From the NCBI GenBank assembly GCA_035568175.1, contig DATMON010000018.1, positions 1 through 64,000 of the forward strand: DNA of 64,000 nt, in the 5' to 3' direction. How positions within the stretch are numbered: position 1 is the first letter of the stretch; each line of letters opens with the position of its first letter. Below the pieces are notes generated by a model that saw nothing but the letters and a program-made list of their open reading frames with translations, was not told the DNA's origin and searched no databases. The position numbers and the translations under genes were made by a program. This stretch comes from AV40 sp035568175. Its GTDB lineage: Bacteria > Verrucomicrobiota > Verrucomicrobiia > Chthoniobacterales > UBA10450. Shown here in pieces: positions 25,101 to 34,253 of the stretch.

Positions 25101-26120
25101 CCCAGGCGTGTATGTGGCGGTTCCAAGTTGTGCACTGGTAAAGTGGTCAGTGAAGCCAATGGCGTCGAGGGTGGTTGTTTGTTGTGTGACAAAGGAAGTA
25201 TTTGTCCAGGTATTGATGGCGGGCGACGAACAATCATCGAAGCTGACTTGGTCTTGGTTAAAGGTTTCCGTAAACATCACCATGCCACCCGTATTGAGCA
25301 AAGTCGGGCCGTGCGATGAATTACCGGGAGCGATCTGCTTCAGGCTGGCCACGTTCGGGTTCCAGTCCACGCCGATTGAAGACTCTAATCCGCTAGTCGA
25401 GCTAGCAGGGATAGTCGAAGGATAAATCTGGTAGCGCGGAGCGGGCGAAGCTGCTGCTGCCGGCCCTGCGCAGGCGGGACCAGAAACTAAGCTGACCTTT
25501 CCCGTGTAGCCGGTGCCAGGTGAGCCGATCTCCAGAGTCGTGACAATGGTGAAAGGACCATTTGCTTGATTAATGGTCGGAACGGAAATCGTGATCGTCT
25601 CAGGATCCAGCCCCGCGGTGTTCGACGCGATGACGTTGCCGTTCTTATCTTCGACGAAGGAACCATATTGCAGGGCCGACGGCGACCAGGAAAGTTGTAT
25701 CACGACGCTGTATTTCGTCGGATCGTAGCCGGCTGCCGCGCTGAAAATTGAGGGATCGAGCGTGACTGTGTAGTTGCTGCAGTCAACTCCGTTCATCGCG
25801 CATGTCGGCTTGCTGAAGCCAACGCCTTCGCCGGTGGCATTAGGCACAGGACCGACGGGATCGGTGTAAGTCAGGGTGCGGTTGCTCGTGCTCAGGGTGC
25901 CACTGGTAGGCGCCGGGCCAGCAGCTGGCAGCGCTGACAATTCAGGACCACGACCGGGGTGTATGTTTGTAGGAGTCTGTTGCTTCGGCGTCGTTTTTCG
26001 GCTCGATGCTGTCGCGCTGAAGCTTAGCATCACCAGCGAAATGCCGACGGCGCAAAACAGAACAGCAATTAAACTACGTGAGTTAATGAAACCGGATTTG
26101 GAGGACGATTTTTTTTTCAT
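22164..26120 (-). CDS. Giant secreted protein: Asp-box repeats, FnIII, PKD, dockerin-like tail
   Basis: 1318 residues. The N-terminal signal/anchor region (KSGFINSRSLIAVLFCAVGISLVMLSFS by pattern) is shared in style with two paralogs further along. A long Asp-box region follows: RSDDGGLTF, STDNGITW, SHDRGITW, TYDGGNSW. A fibronectin-III-like unit (around VSWLEPDNGG...YFYHVAAVNDIGESG) comes next, and a PKD domain around LDFGDGSAPV and HNYSKPGAYP. The shared C-terminal module (22164 to about 22695) starts MTHGTAGTFDVNLPLTGTRG and ends with two dockerin-like loops and SGTALPTSP. Probably a surface or secreted polymer-binding protein; no catalytic residues identified. Confidence 0.8.
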   Translation of the reverse strand: MKKKSSSKSGFINSRSLIAVLFCAVGISLVMLSFSATASSRKTTPKQQTPTNIHPGRGPELSALPAAGPAPTSGTLSTSNRTLTYTDPVGPVPNATGEGVGFSKPTCAMNGVDCSNYTVTLDPSIFSAAAGYDPTKYSVVIQLSWSPSALQYGSFVEDKNGNVIASNTAGLDPETITISVPTINQANGPFTIVTTLEIGSPGTGYTGKVSLVSGPACAGPAAAASPAPRYQIYPSTIPASSTSGLESSIGVDWNPNVASLKQIAPGNSSHGPTLLNTGGMVMFTETFNQDQVSFDDCSSPAINTWTNTSFVTQQTTTLDAIGFTDHFTSAQLGTATYTPGNPATPGRTFHGQLTAGDSNMSFTDDDGATHIQTQGGGVPQGPDHETVGGGPYNPNATPPPPPNAVYANAIYYCTQNIAPEAECSRSDDGGLTFGPGIPIYNPQQCVGSIHGHVKVARDGTVYVPNYSCTLPGSNQGVAVSTDNGITWTQRNVPGSGSPKAGLVDPSVGIGLNDVGKPNGQVPNTIYFGYNDSDGTAKIAMSHDRGITWSTPKDVGAPFCIVNSTFPVVVAGDDNRAAFGFLGTTTAGNSSTDPNFLGVWHLYIATTYDGGNSWATIDATPDDPVQVGPVCNGGTFCSTPRNLLDFNGFDIDSQGRGVLSFADGCVNCTNSSAPSDSNADQATVARQSGGPRLFSHFDPVEPMPPANPQAVSAVKGAGGVLVSWLEPDNGGNPAVYPITGYNIYRGTSTGTETFLAHVTNSPTNKHTKYLDTTTLPSVPNYFYHVAAVNDIGESGFCQELVLGSITCPLGGSPCTAPFTTVNCAGALQAPFTTSGDPTSGELTIQNVSIGEPFTSCTDNSLTFVMRVQTLDPSGTGMAVLPPNSEWQILFSVTDTTSNAETIFVDINTIPPNSPATPAVTLGRRDPRTGGGTIDNGLCTQSATATCSILSGVTTKDGTITFKLNVANLVHFNAPGAPGIGVAFDWDARNPGAKLSSVGGNTYLLVGAGAGVLETVTTTGVTGSYTRVGNISCSEKPPIAILSANPLSGNAPLAVTFDASASNEPSGACGTINSYTLDFGDGSAPVTQDGAHPMFSHNYSKPGAYPARLTVGDTAGLTSINPAQVIITVNSAAPPQLSSVNPVVSRMTHGTAGTFDVNLPLTGTRGVECRSGGANGNYRLVFTFANNLTSVDSATVTTGAGTVSSTVLGPNAGLNLTANQFLVNLTGVTNAQYIAVSLVNAKDSTGAIGNVIGPQMGVLIGDTTANGAVNSSDIVQTQAQSGQPATVTNFREDVTVNGLINSSDISLVQSKSGTALPTSP

Positions 26121-26757
26121 TGGTAAACTTGTTGTAATTCTCTTTTCGCTTGACCGCCGAACTGGATTTCCACGTGTGTAACCGCGTGAATTCGGCGATC
26201 TACCGATTGCTGGATGCCAGCCGACGAATAATCATTGAACGGAACGCCGCGTCGTTGCGAAAGAGTGTTCATCTAAAGAGCCGGTGACTGATTCGGACCG
26301 GCTACGTTGTCCGCAGTTGTAGGCAAAAGGCCGCTAGAAAGTCAATCATATTTATTGCAATTATGGTTCGTAGGACGCAACCTGTGTCGCCGCTGGACGT
26401 AACTTCGGATTAACCCATCGCAAAACTAATCGGCCGGAGCGCTTCAGTCTGTGCCCGCGGCGGACCGGCGAAATAGGTGGAACGATCGATTCGTCCGCCT
26501 CCTGATCTTCGAAGTTGGTCGCCGAGTCTGCGCGGGAACGACGTTTCGGTGGCAACGACACAGCGGCCGGAGACCGATAGGTTTCTTTTTCTACCGCTCC
26601 CGTTGGTTCCGAAGTCATTTGTGCCAGCTGAATCGGAGGGCTGCCCTGTCCTGGACGTATCGTACCTGTTCTTTTACTGGCTACGATAAACCGTGGCGTC
26701 TCGGCAACGCCTCGCCCTGATCGATTGGGAGTAATGCAATTGAATTCGAAACTCAGA
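26121..26757. other. 637-bp gap with no confident gene
   Basis: Contains the leader of the 26120 gene and a minus-strand open frame (26361 to about 26618 from an internal ATG) encoding a basic Ser/Pro/Arg-rich stretch ending VNPKLRPAATQVASYEP. No ribosome-binding site and no recognisable family, so I do not call it as a gene. Part of it could be a decayed coding sequence. Confidence 0.4.
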
Positions 26758-29700
26758 TCACGGTGAAGACGGCAAAGCCGTGCCCGACTTCGACTGAACA
26801 AAGCTGATATCCGAGCTGTTGATCAGTCCGTTCACGGTGACATCCTCCCGGAAATTTCCCGCCGTGACAGGTTGTCCGGATTGGGATTGGGTCTGAGAGA
26901 TATCACTCGAGTTAACAATGCCATTTGCGGTGGTGTCGCCGACAAGCACCCCCATTTCTGGAGAAGAGACGACGCTGCTGGTGTTACCAAGTTTGTCGGT
27001 GACGTTACTTAAATTGACTTGGAGATACTGCGCATTGCTCACGTTAGTGAGGTTCACAGTATATTGATTCGGTTTTGGCCCCATCGCTGTGCTACCAACC
27101 GACGCCGTTGTATTCGGGGCATGGGAGACACTAGCGCTAGCGACGCTTTGCAGATTGTTCGAAAAGGTAAAGATCAACTGGTAATCTCCAGCCGCACCAC
27201 CGGGGAGTTGGCCGGGAGCGCGACATTCGACGCCGCGTGTTCCGGTGAGCGGTAGATTAACATCGAAGTTGCCGGCGCTACCGTGAGTCTTCTCGGATAC
27301 GACGCTCGTCAACGACAGAGCTGTATTTACGATGATGTCTTTAACGTTGCTATTATCCGTACCGGAGCCGTCCATGTAGGCGCCGCGCACGCGGTAATAG
27401 TAATGACCACCCGGCTTGTTGGTTATATTAAGAGATGTCGTCGCCCCATTAGTCGTACCAATTTGCTTCCAGGTCGCGCCGTCCACATTAATGTCGTCCA
27501 CCCACCAGCCGACAGTTCGGATGAAGAAGTAGATAAATGCACCGTTGTTATAGCGGAACTGCAGTTTGAAGGGCGTTCCTCGATAAGTGCTGAGATCGAG
27601 TTCGTATGCTTGCATACGCATGTCGGCAGGCGGCACTCCCGGTGGGAATGCGGGTGAAATATTAATCACCTTGAGCTTGTTCCAGGTGGTTCCTCCGTCG
27701 GTCGAAATCTCTACATTGCCCGTATCATCCGGGTCATTGAAGTAGCGACTCCAAAAAGTGAGGCGTCCCGAGCCCACCGTAGCCGGAATCGTGATATTGT
27801 TAAGGAGTGTTAGACTGGTATCGGCCGGGCCGGCGGCCTCGTTGGTTGCTCCATTTCCAAAGTAACTGAACGGCATGCTGTGAAAAAAGGCCGGACTCTG
27901 TGTCCACGGATTCGGATTCGGCGTGGATGAACTGGTGGCCCAGAGCGACCCGGCCTGTCCGGGCGGGGCCGCAGGGTTGTCCGCGTTGTCGAAAAGCGGA
28001 TTCACGTAGTCGGTCGACTCTTCCACGATATAGCTAGCGAGATTAGCCGTAACCTCAGCGGGACTCCATGTTACCGTGTAAGAGTTGTTCGTAGTCGTGC
28101 CGCTGGGCGCAGTTAGCGCTGGCGGATTGACTGTTTCCAGCGGAAGCGGAGTTGGCGTCGGAGTAGGAGTTGGCTGAGATGGGTTACGCGTCAGCGCAAA
28201 GTTTTGAACAGTGGTACCGCCGTTTGTCACGGTGACCGTAGTGGGGGAACTTGAGAAATATCCGGGTGCCGAGGCCGTGGCGGCATAGGTGCCTGGCGCC
28301 AACGGACTGAATTGATAGGCGCCATTGCTAGCAGCGATCGCAGTGTAGCCGCCAGCTGTCACGCTCGCTTTGGCAATCGGGTTACCAGTACCAGCGTCTG
28401 TAACTGCTCCTCCCAGAAGGCCCGTTTGCCTGGGCGTGCATTGTGGGAATGTGAAACTGCCAATGCGCGTATGCCAGATGCCGGTTGGAGCGTCGGTTGC
28501 TGCGTAGTATTCGTTCGTGTACCAAAACGTGCAGTCGTCGACTGGGTCAATTCGCATGGCGGTGTAATCGCCCCAGCGGCCAAACTGCGGGGCAAACAAC
28601 TCTCCGTGCTGCGGGCCGCCGCCGGCAAACAGCTGCGTTTCACCCTGCGCGAGGGTACTGACGGGATCGCCCGCGAGCCGCCCGGCGTAGGCGATGGAGG
28701 GAAAATTCGCGCTCGAGGAAGTGCTGTAGCCGATGGCCATATCGCCGGCGCGATCCATGGCGACGCTAGCCATCCAGCGATAGAGCACGTCGGTCATCCC
28801 CGTTGGTCCGAAGGTGCTTTGCTGGAAAACGACCGGCGTGCCGCCAGGGTTGCGGAACTCATACCAGCGTGGTCCCATCTGTGTCGTCTGCCCACTAACC
28901 GCGGCCGCTACCACCGTGTGATTCAAGACCAGCGACTCGTGATCGCCGAAATTGCGGTAGGCATTGCGATACATTATGCGGTCCCCGATCGGATCTAACT
29001 GAGCCGCGTCCCCTAGCTGCGGCACACAGCCCGCAGCGTCATTCATGCAGTTTGGGCGAGTGAAGTCCGCCACCGGCGTTCTGGTGTCCGGGTTGTTTTT
29101 GTTATCGCCAAAGGTCGAGTTGGCGGGATTCGACCAGTCCACATGAAATTTCCAGATGTCCAACACTGATGCAGCCGGGGCACCATCCGGACGAGCGCCA
29201 TCGGCCAGGGCGTCCACTTCTGCGAAATAATTGGGTGAACCGGCGGGGGGCAAAGTGAACCCGTCGAGAGTTGAAGGCTGCTGTCCACCAAAGAAAGTCT
29301 GTCCTGTCGCGGGATCGCCGGCGCCAAGCCTGAAGTAGACCAACCGTGCAGGTTGCCCGCCCAGCATCTTGTCACGCTCGAACGCCCACGCGGCCGCGCC
29401 CTGATACGGGTTGCCGGATGCAAAGCTGAACTCATGTGTGCTCATGTAATAGGCATCAGGCCACAGGCCAATATGCGGATAGTCCTCAAACAATTGGCCG
29501 TTCGAATTGGTCAGGTCGAAGTCGTAGATGTAATATTCGCCCGTTGCGTCGGGACCCTTCGAGATGGCGATACATTCACTTGAGGTTGGACCGGTTCCGC
29601 CACCGACGGCGAATTGGCTCACCAGCCACCGATCGGCAAGCTGGTCATAAACCACAATGGGGTCGCCGTTGTTGTCGATGTGGCAACGGGAGGTATCTGG

Positions 29701-30228
29701 CAGCGTCTGAAACAAACTATTGATCTGGGTAGGTCCCGACAGCCGTGTGCCGTTTTTGGAATAGACGGAGAAGACCGAGTTTACCATCTGCACGTATTGC
29801 GTTGGTCCGACCGCGCCGTTCGGGTCGGGCGGAATACATCCGCATCCGGAATCGTTTGCGCTCTGCCCTTCAAAATTGGCCATCGGACTTGGCATCACGG
29901 CCGTGCTAAGCGCCGCCTGCACCATTTTGTCCACAAAGTTGGTGGGCACGGGATGATTGGGTTTCACCGGAGGCAGCTCCCGGTCGGCGAGCTGGGTCTT
30001 TGGCAGAGCTCGCGGCAGGTCGCGCACGGGTGGTGAGACCGCATTGGAAGTCGAGTTGACAACGGTTGGCTTGACCAAGCTGGTGTTGTCTCGCGCGGCG
30101 TTCCGCTTTCCCGATGTCGGCGCGGCGAAACTGAAGACGCCGAGAGATATGCCGAACGTCACGAGTACGAATGCGCCAAAGATACGTGGGTTAAAGATGC
30201 CCGAAGTGGAAGCGAAGGTCTTTTTCAT
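26758..30228 (-). CDS. Giant secreted protein: YVQMVN-type domain, CarboxypepD_reg, dockerin-like tail
   Basis: 1156 residues. The N-terminus resembles its neighbours (SGIFNPRIFGAFVLVTFGIS by pattern). The large N-terminal domain carries GAVGPTQYVQMVNSVFSVY, DPIVVYDQLADRWLVSQFA and CIAISKGPDATGEYYIYDF, which are also found in the 34254 and 36731 genes. A CarboxypepD_reg-like unit follows (GGAVTDAGTGNPIAKASVTA ... GTYAATASAPGY), then a Pro-Thr linker and a lectin/immune-inhibitor-like unit with VGWWVDDINVDG. The shared module with dockerin-like repeats (26758 to about 27300) ends SGTALPSSP. Function unknown; the YVQMVN domain may be a propeller. Confidence 0.8.
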   Translation of the reverse strand: MKKTFASTSGIFNPRIFGAFVLVTFGISLGVFSFAAPTSGKRNAARDNTSLVKPTVVNSTSNAVSPPVRDLPRALPKTQLADRELPPVKPNHPVPTNFVDKMVQAALSTAVMPSPMANFEGQSANDSGCGCIPPDPNGAVGPTQYVQMVNSVFSVYSKNGTRLSGPTQINSLFQTLPDTSRCHIDNNGDPIVVYDQLADRWLVSQFAVGGGTGPTSSECIAISKGPDATGEYYIYDFDLTNSNGQLFEDYPHIGLWPDAYYMSTHEFSFASGNPYQGAAAWAFERDKMLGGQPARLVYFRLGAGDPATGQTFFGGQQPSTLDGFTLPPAGSPNYFAEVDALADGARPDGAPAASVLDIWKFHVDWSNPANSTFGDNKNNPDTRTPVADFTRPNCMNDAAGCVPQLGDAAQLDPIGDRIMYRNAYRNFGDHESLVLNHTVVAAAVSGQTTQMGPRWYEFRNPGGTPVVFQQSTFGPTGMTDVLYRWMASVAMDRAGDMAIGYSTSSSANFPSIAYAGRLAGDPVSTLAQGETQLFAGGGPQHGELFAPQFGRWGDYTAMRIDPVDDCTFWYTNEYYAATDAPTGIWHTRIGSFTFPQCTPRQTGLLGGAVTDAGTGNPIAKASVTAGGYTAIAASNGAYQFSPLAPGTYAATASAPGYFSSSPTTVTVTNGGTTVQNFALTRNPSQPTPTPTPTPLPLETVNPPALTAPSGTTTNNSYTVTWSPAEVTANLASYIVEESTDYVNPLFDNADNPAAPPGQAGSLWATSSSTPNPNPWTQSPAFFHSMPFSYFGNGATNEAAGPADTSLTLLNNITIPATVGSGRLTFWSRYFNDPDDTGNVEISTDGGTTWNKLKVINISPAFPPGVPPADMRMQAYELDLSTYRGTPFKLQFRYNNGAFIYFFIRTVGWWVDDINVDGATWKQIGTTNGATTSLNITNKPGGHYYYRVRGAYMDGSGTDNSNVKDIIVNTALSLTSVVSEKTHGSAGNFDVNLPLTGTRGVECRAPGQLPGGAAGDYQLIFTFSNNLQSVASASVSHAPNTTASVGSTAMGPKPNQYTVNLTNVSNAQYLQVNLSNVTDKLGNTSSVVSSPEMGVLVGDTTANGIVNSSDISQTQSQSGQPVTAGNFREDVTVNGLINSSDISFVQSKSGTALPSSP

Positions 30229-30454
30229 AGACGGCAGTGGTTAGTTGTCCATACGGGTGAGAGATTGTTGATCGAAGTGCTCTCGCTCGTTAGACATAGG
30301 GTTTGTTAACTTCCGATTCGGAAATCAATCCGTGTCTGGATGCCACCGCGGCAGGAATCCTCGATCTAGTACCGGGCACAACCCGACGCCAAAGGCAGGC
30401 GCTTTCTCGCCCTCTGCAGACGATCCGAGAAAGTTAAATCCGATTCTCGAAGTG

Positions 30455-33400
30455 CTAAGGCAAAGCGGTTCCTGATTTGGACTGAACGAGTGAGATGTCT
30501 GAGCTGTTGATCAACCCGTTGACGGTCACATCTTCGCGAAAGTTCGATGAAGTCACCGGTTGTCCGGATTGGGACTGGGTCTGAGAGATGTCGCTCGAGT
30601 TAACTGAACCGTTTCCGGTAGTGTCGCCCAAAAGCACACCCATCGGGGCGGAAAGACTGCTTGTGAAAGCGCCAGTTGTATCGGAGATGCCGGCCAATGT
30701 GACAGTGATTTTCTGCGCGTTGGCAACACCGGTGAGACTTACTATGTACTCATGCGGATTGCTGGTGTTAATCCCAGTATTACTCATGTCGATCATCCCA
30801 GTGCCGCTCAGGCTCGCGCTACCAACGCTAACCAGTGGGTTAACGAAGGTGAACACAATCGTGTGGTCGCCGTTGGCGCCACCGCTACGGCATTCAATGC
30901 CCGGGCTTCCAGTTCGCGGCAGATTAATATCGAAAATACCGGCGCTGCCGTGCGTCTTGGTCGACACGACACTGAGCAATTCTACGGGCTTAGCGCAGAA
31001 AGCATTGCCCACAAGGGTATAACTGCCATTTGGAGTAATATCATTGGCATTGTTCTGGGATTTTTGGCCCGCATCGGGTCTCGCCAAATAGGTTCGAACG
31101 TTGAGCGCGTTCAGATTCGTTCCAGCGACATACTTGCTAGCACCGCCGTCAATCATTTGCAGCTTGTCGTTCGAAATTGTGATCCGAACAACGCCAGTCG
31201 CGACGTCATAGCTCCCACTGTCAGCGGCCCCGTATGATTTCGGTGTGTTCGCGTTAGGATCTGGTGGTGGGGGTGGCACCTCATTGAGCGGGACACCGAA
31301 CTTCCCGTAATTAAACGAGACTGCGCCGGTTACGTCCGTCTTCATGGCCACGAACATCCGGTCATAGCTTGTATCGCTGGGATCGGATGGATCGGTCCCT
31401 TGCCGGTTCCATACGATGTACCATTGACTGCTCGCGGGCGCAGCACCCGCAGTGGATGGAGCCAGTTGCATGGTGAAGACAAGCTTATCGGCGACCGGAT
31501 TAAACACAGGTTCGGCCACGAAAAGCTGCTGAATGTTCACGCGGGGATCGGGCGGCGTGTTTGGCGCAGCATCGCCATCGTTATCATTCACGGCGAGAAC
31601 GCCGGGTAGCTTGCACGGGTCTGGTAAAACGACCTGCGCCGGAGCGAGATCAGGACAGTACGGGCCTTCTCCCTTCGAGTTTACTGCGGTTACGTGATAA
31701 ACGTCGCCAGAGGCAAACCCATTATCTGTATAAAGAGTTGTTGCCACAGTCGCGAGTAAGCTGAAGGCGCCACTGCCGACCTTACGATAGACTTTGTAAC
31801 TAGTTATGGGCGCTCCGCTATTATCCGGGGCCGGCCACGTCAGAGTAGCAGCTGTTCCCCCACTATTGAGGCTACCAGTTACGAGCGGTGCGCCGGGAAC
31901 TGCCGGTTCATTTGGATCAAAAGCGGAAAACATTCGTTTACCGCCGCTCTGGCGCGCGATCGCTGCTTTCGAGGTGAAGTCATTCGGTCCTCCATTAATG
32001 CAGCTCGCCGTGACGCATCCATCGTCGTAACCGACAAGAATGCGCCCTTCCTTGTCGATGCTTGCGTCCATGAAATCGAGCAGGTTGCGGCAGGTACCGC
32101 CACCACAGATTCCACCACGCTGAACTGGATCGCTCGGCGTGACGTTCTGCGTAATCCAAGTATGGCCACCATCATAAGTAGCGGCGACGTAGAGATACCA
32201 AACACCCGTAAAATCCGGTCCGTAGTCGCACGTGTTTCCGTTGCCGCAATCCCAGTTATTGCCTCCGGTCTCGGTCCCCATGAAAGTGACGGCGGCGCGG
32301 TCTGGATCGCCGGCGACGGCGGCTACGAACGTTGCGTTCAAGACTGGTCCGCCATTGATGACATTCGCGCCAACGTCCACACTCGGCGCCCAGGTCACTC
32401 CTTTGTCATGCGAGACAGCGACCATAGAGTGACCGTTCGCGGCCTGATAGACAAAATAAACTGTGCCATCCGTGGCGATCGCTACTGAAGGGTCACGCGT
32501 CTGAGCAGTGCCTGGGGTGACGGGCTCCTGAATGACGCCGCTGGTCGACGAATCCGGAATCGTGCGGACGGTCCAGGTGATGCCATTGTCCTCAGAGACG
32601 GCCACCGCCTGTTTTCCTCCGTTATGGAAGGGCAAACTCCCACCGCAGGCAAAGTCGGGCACATAAGCGGTGCCGTCTGCCGGCGAAACTTTCACGTGGC
32701 CGTGCAAGCCCGCGCAATCGGCAGCGGTGAACATTGGCGTAGTCGCCTGACTGAAAACTAGACCGCCGGTATCGCTGCGCAGACATCGCGCGTCGACGAC
32801 GCTTTGCGATGCATAATAAACCACATCTGGGTAAAGTGGATCGACTCCGCCGGTCAGTGGCGCGTGGTAAATCCCGCCGCCGAGCGTTTCATGATCGACG
32901 TCCGACGGGATAACGCCGTCGCTCGGCGTGAAAGAATCGCCATCATTATCGGTAATATCGATCGTAGCACCGGCTGGCGTGAGGCCCTCGAGTTGCGCGC
33001 AAAAAGTCCGGCCAGTTATATGGTCGGTAAACAGAATCGGATCACCGGCTGCTCGCGGCGTGCTCGCACTGACTAAAGGTTTTAGGTCCCACGTAATGCC
33101 TGCGGGAGAGGAGCAATCGTCCCAGGTTACTTTCAGCATGTCGGCAAGGAATCCGCCAAAGTAGAGCGAAGTGCCTCCATTCGGAATATTGTTCACCGAT
33201 CCATTGACGTTGTGGTTATGGTCGATTGCTTCTTTCGTCCAGTTGCTGCCAATGCTGGGTTCGCCGGCGCTGTCGCCAACTCCTTGAGGCGACATGTAAG
33301 TGAAGAAGCGTGGTGTTCCACCGACTGGTGTCGGAGTTGGGGTCGGAGTCGGAGTAGTAGTAGGAGTAGGCGTCGCCGTGGGGGTAGGAGTTGGAGTGCT

Positions 33401-34162
33401 GCCAGCACAAGCCGAGTTACCAATCGTGAGATAGCTCTCAGTGCCGGTAGAGTTAGACGAATCGTCAACAGTAGTTGTGACGCCATTTCCCAGTACGCCG
33501 ACCAAAACGGTCGTTAGTCCCTTGATCCCACTCAGACTGACTCCGGGTTGCCTTAGGTCGACATCAAACTGGTGCGCCGCGCTAATGTCATTAAAGCTGA
33601 TCACATTTGCCGTGTTCAATTTGATCGTGATCGTGCCGTCGGTGGCAAAACTTCCAGTGACGACGCCCGGCGTGCCCTGGCTGGTGTCATTGCCGGTGCC
33701 CCCGACGCTCGAATTGTAACCGAAATTAAAGGCGGCATTCGGCGGATTATCGGTCGTGTTCATGTTCACGAAAATCGTCCGCAACGTGCCATTCGTGTCC
33801 TTTACGTTCATGTAAACCTGCCATGTCGCGTTCGGCGTCAGCGTGCCATTGAGGTTCTGAACCTTCATCGTGACGGTCAGGGTGTGGCTGTCAGCCCCGA
33901 GCTCAGCAAAATAGACTGCGGTAAAATCGAGCTGTTGATTTTGGCCCCCTTGATTTCCGAGTTGATCGTTAGCGGGGTCAGTTAAGACGAGCACACCCGG
34001 TGAAGTGCAATTTGGCAGACTTGCGGCATCGACAGCAGCGGGCGACGGAGTGGGTGCGCGTGCAGCTGACTTCTTTCTTTTCGCTCCCTGCGCGCTAAAA
34101 GCGAGCAGGCTGACGACAATGAGAGTCAGGAATATTAAAAGCGATCGAATGGGCGGTTTCAT
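30455..34162 (-). CDS. Giant secreted protein: Asp-box repeats, FnIII, dockerin-like tail
   Basis: 1235 residues. The signal peptide is MKPPIRSLLIFLTLIVVSLL. Two copies of a beta domain flank the centre, one near the N-terminus (PGVLVLTDPANDQLGNQGG) and one late (PGVLAVNDNDGDAAPNTPPD). A Thr-Pro linker (33325-33400) separates the first from an Asp-box region (RSDTGGLVF, SEDNGITW, SHDKGVTW, TYDGGHTW), followed by an FnIII-like unit (LTWPAPDNSGAPITSYKVYR). The shared C-terminal module (30455 to about 30965) ends SGTALP. Architecture parallels the 22164 gene. Substrate unknown. Confidence 0.8.
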   Translation of the reverse strand: MKPPIRSLLIFLTLIVVSLLAFSAQGAKRKKSAARAPTPSPAAVDAASLPNCTSPGVLVLTDPANDQLGNQGGQNQQLDFTAVYFAELGADSHTLTVTMKVQNLNGTLTPNATWQVYMNVKDTNGTLRTIFVNMNTTDNPPNAAFNFGYNSSVGGTGNDTSQGTPGVVTGSFATDGTITIKLNTANVISFNDISAAHQFDVDLRQPGVSLSGIKGLTTVLVGVLGNGVTTTVDDSSNSTGTESYLTIGNSACAGSTPTPTPTATPTPTTTPTPTPTPTPVGGTPRFFTYMSPQGVGDSAGEPSIGSNWTKEAIDHNHNVNGSVNNIPNGGTSLYFGGFLADMLKVTWDDCSSPAGITWDLKPLVSASTPRAAGDPILFTDHITGRTFCAQLEGLTPAGATIDITDNDGDSFTPSDGVIPSDVDHETLGGGIYHAPLTGGVDPLYPDVVYYASQSVVDARCLRSDTGGLVFSQATTPMFTAADCAGLHGHVKVSPADGTAYVPDFACGGSLPFHNGGKQAVAVSEDNGITWTVRTIPDSSTSGVIQEPVTPGTAQTRDPSVAIATDGTVYFVYQAANGHSMVAVSHDKGVTWAPSVDVGANVINGGPVLNATFVAAVAGDPDRAAVTFMGTETGGNNWDCGNGNTCDYGPDFTGVWYLYVAATYDGGHTWITQNVTPSDPVQRGGICGGGTCRNLLDFMDASIDKEGRILVGYDDGCVTASCINGGPNDFTSKAAIARQSGGKRMFSAFDPNEPAVPGAPLVTGSLNSGGTAATLTWPAPDNSGAPITSYKVYRKVGSGAFSLLATVATTLYTDNGFASGDVYHVTAVNSKGEGPYCPDLAPAQVVLPDPCKLPGVLAVNDNDGDAAPNTPPDPRVNIQQLFVAEPVFNPVADKLVFTMQLAPSTAGAAPASSQWYIVWNRQGTDPSDPSDTSYDRMFVAMKTDVTGAVSFNYGKFGVPLNEVPPPPPDPNANTPKSYGAADSGSYDVATGVVRITISNDKLQMIDGGASKYVAGTNLNALNVRTYLARPDAGQKSQNNANDITPNGSYTLVGNAFCAKPVELLSVVSTKTHGSAGIFDINLPRTGSPGIECRSGGANGDHTIVFTFVNPLVSVGSASLSGTGMIDMSNTGINTSNPHEYIVSLTGVANAQKITVTLAGISDTTGAFTSSLSAPMGVLLGDTTGNGSVNSSDISQTQSQSGQPVTSSNFREDVTVNGLINSSDISLVQSKSGTALP

Positions 34163-34253
34163 GGTGTTTGACTTAATTCAATTCGGAAACCGATCCGGAT
34201 CCGGATGCCCTGACTTCGAAATCGTAGAATGGCGAATTAAACCGATTCCGTGG

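Noticed and set aside
26361..26801. Open minus-strand frame between two giant genes
   Set aside because: It starts inside the neighbouring coding region, has no clear ribosome-binding site at its internal ATG, and shows no recognisable family.
30289..30295. GTTAGAC resembling an attC core
   Set aside because: No RYYYAAC partner or complementary arms within 200 bp; it lies in the leader of a dockerin-tail gene.
33325..33400. Short tandem repeat that could suggest a CRISPR or VNTR
   Set aside because: It encodes a Thr-Pro linker in a secreted protein; unit size and lack of spacers exclude CRISPR. The same applies to 28130-28180.
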